NCBI GenBank assembly: GCA_004794785.1 | Contig: SJOL01004636.1 | Location: forward strand, 1-64,000 | Length of the DNA: 64,000 bases | Direction: 5' to 3' | Source of the DNA: Opisthorchis felineus | Lineage: Eukaryota; Platyhelminthes; Trematoda; Opisthorchiida; Opisthorchiidae | Shown: positions 58,696-64,000 of the stretch, in pieces | Position numbering within the stretch: the stretch's first letter is position 1 | Layout of the letters: each line of letters starts with the position of its first letter | Translations under genes and position numbers: made by a program | The notes under the pieces: generated by a model | What the model saw: the letters and a program-made list of their open reading frames with translations, nothing else | The model's database searches: none | Told to the model about the DNA's origin: nothing

Positions 58696-59399
58696 CCTAT
58701 ATCGGGCGGCTAATCAGTTTAATGATTACATCTTGTCATATCTGCCCTTTATCCCCACGGACACTGAGATGTATTCACCTATGACTCGTAGAACAGCAAC
58801 CGGCTAGTAAACGTGCAATCATCAGGCAAAGCACTATTTTATGACACATTCTGGCCGGATGTATGCTGTACAGATATATAGGAGTTACAACTGCGAAGAA
58901 CGAACTTCAGGTTATGCAAGACACGAGTTGAGGGACATAAGTTAGTCTTTTATGAGAGCGGTTTTTCTCAAGAGATCTCTTGATTAGCATGAGGGTTTGG
59001 GTTGCTGAGGAGCACATTTACCGAGCAGCAATGAGCGATAACATGGGGAAAGCCTAGAAGGTTAGGTGATCAGACTCCGTTAGCTAAGTGCTACAAAAGC
59101 TAAGCCATACCAAATCGTCTGTGCTGTAATTAGCCAGTCACTAATCCCTAAGTTTACCCATATTTTGGGTAGAGAAAATTTTGTCAAGCTGGATCTTTTC
59201 AGAATAAGGAGGGGGAATTAAGTGGATAATTACAGTCCATAGGATGTAGACATCCTCAAGAGTCCTGGAGTAAACATCTACCAAAGGTATTAGTAGGGAG
59301 TTACGGGTTTCATCAAGTTTGTGTTCGTGTTAACCTCGTTTAAACAGTTCTATCCTTGCGCAGTTGTTCCGATGAACTACCTGGGTTCCACTTCTATAA
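58696..59399. other. No gene recognised; tetraspanin 3' side
   Basis: No AATAAA signal close to the stop codon and no poly-A run that would show a processed retrocopy. No motif-bearing frame. Confidence 0.4.
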
Positions 59400-59815
59400 G
59401 AGCTCATCATCAGCTTACATCTTTGGTGATACCGGTAGGTCACTTGCAGTCGGAGATGAGCAAGACATTTTGACATAACAAGCATCAACTGACTGTAGCA
59501 TGTGCGTAATGAAGTGGTCAACAAGGAGGGTGTAGGCGATGTGTCGAAAATACTAGGCTGAAGTCGGTAAATTAGGTCGTCTGGGACATGTATTACGCAC
59601 CTATCGTACAACCATTCTGAGCGGCTGTTGAGGGTAGGTTCACGGGAGGAGGCAGTGAAACAGCAAGATAGAATGAAAGTGGTTTAACTCAAATTGGGTA
59701 CTGCCGGATCACCATACTTTCTTGGTTTGGACCAACGTGACACTTGTTAAACGTGGTTATCGACTTCACAGAACCTGGTACGGAAGCAAAACTTATTGGT
59801 GGTTATGATCTCATA
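59400..59815 (+). mobile_element. Decayed RTE-type LINE C-terminal scrap
   Basis: Plus-strand frames read RNEVV, then KLGRLGHVLRTYR near 59570-59605, and further on LKLGTAGSPYFLGLDQRD near 59690-59745. These are in the same order as [17 protein letters not shown] and RLPGWGPRD in the intron 6 RTE. There are several stops and shifts. Old relic. Confidence 0.68.
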
Positions 59816-60254
59816 TCCTAGCGGGACTGCCCAGCTTAATTTAGTTTACCATTGTGAACTGGGCTTGTGTTGGGTACGTTACTCTGAAAAAATGTTCACG
59901 GTTCCTTATTTCATTGCTACTTTTGGATGTAGTACAAGTGTGTTGTCTACAACGAACACTCACCTGGATTATCACATCGGAGCAGGCAAAAACGTTCGCG
60001 CCTGCGGGATGTGTGTGGTAGATTGGACGCCAAAAGTAACGAAAAACGTTGATCCTTAGATGTATTTACGCAGCATAAGGTACATAACGTTTTTTGAGAT
60101 CGTTTACCTGGAGCGGAATTAGTCCCCTGGAAATTGAACATCGTTCAAATTTAATACTATATAGAGATAAACCTAATTCGACATGTATAGCGAAGTGTAG
60201 TACTGTAGATGGCCTTGGACATTTCTCTCAAGGTAAACTGAAGGCAAACATACC
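59816..60254. other. No gene recognised
   Basis: The plus-strand frame 59796-60059 follows an RTE scrap and has no motif of its own. Confidence 0.4.
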
Positions 60255-60400
60255 TTTGCATACACTCAGCCTCATTGGAACTAGCTGTTGACGGGTATCT
60301 GACAGGACTCGAACCCACAACCACCCCTACTACCTTGAAGCCGCGGTTAGCTGATCGGTTGGGCGGTTAGCCAAATTCTACACCGCTTTCAAAACGGTGT
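60255..60400 (-). mobile_element. SINE-like copy D (tRNA-headed), decayed
   Basis: The minus strand has a B box GGGTTCGAGTCC near 60305-60317 preceded by an A-box-like TTGGCTAACCGCC. It is followed by CAGCTAGTTCCAATGAGGCTGAG, which can be aligned with the hammerhead region of SINE copies A and B but has lost the core. Family membership is probable, not certain. Confidence 0.5.
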
Positions 60401-62235
60401 TCTTCCTGATTTTCACTGCTCACCTATTTAGTGTGGAATCATCAGGCCCCCAGCATTTGTCATCTCAAGCAGCAATACACTAAGTCCGATATGATATGCA
60501 AAGAAATCGCGAAGCCTCACACTGTACAATGTTGGAGAGTCTGGTTCCACCGTGTTATTAACTACCCATTCTTCCCTAAGCACAGCATAATTCGGACGGT
60601 AAAATGATGCTCGCTGAGCTTGGCGATTTCGTTTCGAAAAAAACTGCCAAGCTCAATGAATAGTTAGGTAACCAGTGAGCAGTCCTACGACTCACTGTTT
60701 CCGCAATTTACTGTGGTGCGTCTGTGCCGCTTTACTCGGCGCGCACTGGTCCGTCCTCGGATGGTGAGATCACTCATAACTATGGCGTTGTTCATACATT
60801 TCTTCCTGCGGCAAATACACTTGCCCAAAATACCTATCTGTTGTACAGCTGTCATTTTAACTAGCTGAGACGCGTGAACTTGGAATATTTGTCACCAATG
60901 ACGGATGCATCACCTAAGATACTAAGCTACTCATTAACTATCGGTTTCGACATAAGAGAGGGAAAAAGTACCGTTTCGTTTCGCGGAAAAGCAGTAAGCT
61001 CATTCGTAAATATTTTCAGTTAAAATAGGCTCAAATGTTGAGAGTCCATTGGAAAAAAACTGTAAAACCTTCTTCTGGTCTGGCAGACGTAAGTGAATTC
61101 ATTGTCAGAGCCAACCAGAAAAAGCTAAAACATCCTTGTGAGGCGGTCAGCGACCAGCGGCTTCTCCTACCTGTGTTTAGATGCTCACAGGCGGAATGTT
61201 TTTCACAATCTTTCGACATGTTAGCCTGAAGATGGCAACCGCAGGTCACCGAACTGCGATGTCCTGAATGGAACCGACACGAAAGAAACGAAGATTAAGG
61301 AACAGACTGGGCGGAGTTCTGAATACTCTACCAGTCTACTAATCTAAAAATTTTAGTTATGATAAAAGATGGACACGAGGGCTGGTATGCTGTTTGGGAA
61401 AATAGCATATTAGAACATTGATTCCACAAGCTGGTAATGATAAAACAGTGGAGGTGGTGACGTATGTTGTCGGACGGCACATCTGGACGACATTCCTGCT
61501 GTATAAAAAAAGGAAGCCATAAGTCGCTTTTCCATTTAGCATCTGCTGTCATCTGAGTTGTAGTCTTCAGATAAACCAAGGATGTGTTTCTAGTTGCTGC
61601 GAATCGGCTAAATTGTACCAATATTGTGGTCTCCATATTGTAAACAGTACACATCTACAAATCTCTGAGCAGACTAAACTCAGGATACATATGTTTAAAG
61701 AGATAAATCCTCTACTTGGACTGTAAAGCCCAAAAAGTAAACAAGCATCAGTGTCGTCATTAATCTGATTTGTGTGATTGTACCTTCCAGGTCATCTACC
61801 TAGGTCTGCGTTCCATCTATGGTCCGTCGACCAACTGGATACTAGTGTTTTCACAGTAACACGCTATCAAGGCATCATTGAAGTAGATATTTCTTTAACA
61901 ATAATTACATTTGTTGGAGAATTTCGTAGATTTATCAACAACTACTTCAACGTCTGTCGGAGTGACTGCCACCACCCACCTCGCAGAACTAGAACGCATA
62001 AAGGGTCCAGTTCACTTGAGGTTCAAAACAAAGTCTGAATTTGTCACTAACTAGGCCATCTACTCAGAAGTTTGCAACAGATGAATATATTTTCACACTG
62101 GTGACCACCAATATCAACTACCAGCTGCGCTCTATGGTCAACTCTGGTCCTCTTCTAGTCGTCTTTCATCACCCGTGGGATTTCGCATATGGTTTTTTGA
62201 CTGTAACTCTGGTTGCGCCCTGATGTCCGTCTTGC
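60401..62235. other. No gene recognised
   Basis: Frames at 61035-61229 plus and 61328-61654 minus have no motif. No matched repeat. Confidence 0.4.
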
Positions 62236-62312
62236 GGACTTTGTGCAGCACATTCAGTTGAGTCTCTCGTGAAAACCAAATTGATATGCAAATGAGCGTA
62301 TTTGTCCAAATA
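62236..62312 (+). repeat. Hammerhead-associated repeat, body fragment
   Basis: CTTTGTGCAGCACATTCAGT then TTGAGTCTCTCGTGAAAACC and TTGATATGCAAATGAGCG, very close to 50766-50820. It breaks off before the ribozyme. Confidence 0.75.
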
Positions 62313-64000
62313 GGTTGTGCTTCGTCAGACAGACCCCATAACTAGATGTGTTATCGTGCTGGTAGCTATGTCACGTAACACTAGCCACATTGTCAGCATG
62401 TGGTTTGGAATGTCGATTTGTGCTAGGTCTCGGCCAGTCACTTCTATCTCCTACGCGCGATGGATGATGTTGAACATGGCAGCCCGCGAGCGAATAAATT
62501 TCGTAAACCAGACATGTCCCACTCCTCTGAGATATCAGACAACCAAACCTGCAATACGGCTAGAATTGAATCTCCACGATAGTCGCATAGACTAAACCAA
62601 GACTAGTCACAGTACGTAATACAGGTTTATTCTTGGCTTGACTTCTCAGTACTGTAGATTGCCGGTCTAAATGACATCCGACACAACTGAGCACAACCGT
62701 TTAGATGTCTCCTCGTTAGTCTGTGAATAACGTGCCTCAGCACACTGAATACCTTGCTGCTAAGCTTGCGATGGTGTTACAAATGGCATTTCGGGACCAT
62801 ATCAAATCAAACCGCGATTAACTACAGAAAGTCATGCAGATACAGAGAACGTCTCGAATAATTTTGTAGTCAACTAGGAGAGAGAGGCGAACTATGCTGT
62901 GACGATGACTTTTTAGCTATTTGAATCCATAAATCACATATAACTTATGTTTGGGTTCACCAAGTCGTCTTTTCACAACTTTCCCTAATCGAAACGTGAC
63001 CGTCTCATATTGCAACTTCTTTCGAGGAGTGAAGCAATGACAGTGAAGAATTGTATTCAACGAGTGACTCGGAATCTCGGGATGGTTGAAATTTGAAAGG
63101 AATTTAGTTCTAACAATTGACCGAAGCTGGTGAAACACCATACAAGTGGCATATGTCAATTAAACTCCTCGATGCTTGCGTTCGAGTCAATACACTTCAT
63201 GCGGGCAAAATTTTTGGGACGAAGTGCCGATTATTGGAGAATCAGGCGGTTACGACATAAGAGTTGTTTCTTAACCACTCAAAGAATGGTACAGTTATCA
63301 AACTCTACACCGCGTCACTCGTATTAGGCGGTATTTTTCTGGCACTGAGCAGAACACAGTAACCACCCCAAAAGAGACCCTAAGCCACGATCAATTGTGG
63401 GTCTCCCAGAAACCGAACAGCACCTCTCCCTGTGGTCTTCTGTTCTAGGGAGAATGGTTGCATTTACGATTGGGATTTCCATGTCTTAGAAAATTTCCTT
63501 TACGTCTTAGTAAAATCTCATTTGTAGTAAGACTGTTTGGATGTTGACGGTGGAGAATCACGCACGTTGTCAACAGAAGACAAACTACGAAAAGCTACAC
63601 TGACAGTGAAATCTCAACAGGATTGACCTGTACACCAGACTTCAGCTGCATAACTAACCGAAGCTGACGCGGGCTCACCTGTTGGTTGAAGAGCTCTGGC
63701 CACTACAACAACCAGTAAATGACAGTAGATAGAAGTATACCAGTAGTACATACTGGTACTCATATGTCATACAACCAAAAGGAAACGACGTATTTGCAAA
63801 GTGTGAAAATAAAGGAAAGCGAGAGATTTTCTTGCGAAAAAACCTGTCCCTAGAGAAGACGATCGAGAGAGGGTCCGCAAAAGTTAAAACTACCTGGGAC
63901 CGTTCCAGGTGGTAAACATTTCCCACAGGATGAACAACCTTTAGATAAACAAACCTCAGCATAATATTGGAGTGAAAGCTGGATTTTCCCGGGATCTTAC
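62313..64000. other. No gene recognised
   Basis: Short frames only; no repeat matched inside the window. Confidence 0.4.

Noticed and set aside
1..64000. CRISPR array, bacterial operon or phage module
   Set aside because: No regularly spaced repeats and no ribosome-binding-site-led gene runs; spliced exons and LINEs show eukaryotic DNA.

Overview
The window looks like animal nuclear DNA from a parasitic flatworm, most likely a digenean trematode. I infer this from a split gene with AG acceptors and GT donors, two introns of only 43 and 47 bases at its 5' end, and the mix of mobile elements: RTE-type and CR1-type LINEs, a Penelope-like element with a GIY-YIG endonuclease, and tRNA-headed SINEs that carry hammerhead ribozymes, as the Smα elements of Schistosoma do. 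Base composition is balanced rather than AT-rich, which fits fasciolid, echinostomatid or opisthorchiid flukes better than Schistosoma. The exact species cannot be read from the sequence.

Only two host genes can be supported. The first is a seven-exon MBOAT7 (lysophosphatidylinositol acyltransferase) gene on the plus strand, 20610-36258. Its seven exons join in frame into 521 codons with both MBOAT catalytic residues (Asn360 and His394). The second is a single-exon tetraspanin of 277 aa, 57862-58695, plus strand.

Region by region: 1-20.6 kb is gene-free and holds decayed CR1 LINEs (480-2560 minus, 17063-17377 minus, 19196-19345 plus), pyrimidine-rich stretches and a two-copy LINE-tail-like repeat (10797 and 15124). 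MBOAT7 fills 20.6-36.3 kb. Its long introns hold a decayed minus-strand RTE, an RTE scrap and a decayed plus-strand LINE in intron 4, and a young 5'-truncated RTE with a fully open 524-codon frame in intron 6. From 36.3 to 57.8 kb there is no recognisable host gene. This stretch has a truncated Penelope-like element (41196-42517) between 114-bp inverted repeats, hammerhead SINEs at 43.6-44.8 kb, and a second, different hammerhead-bearing repeat family (32.6, 39.9, 50.5-50.96, 56.2 and 62.2 kb). The tetraspanin gene follows, then an RTE scrap (59.4-59.8 kb), another SINE-like copy (60.3 kb) and unremarkable DNA to the end.

The most interesting biology is the concentration of self-cleaving-RNA motifs. 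Three structurally distinct carriers of hammerhead or hammerhead-like cores (Penelope terminal repeats, a tRNA-derived SINE, and a roughly 290-base repeat resembling animal retrozymes) lie within about 10 kb, with relics to either side. Family assignments come from reading and remembered family features; no database search was possible.
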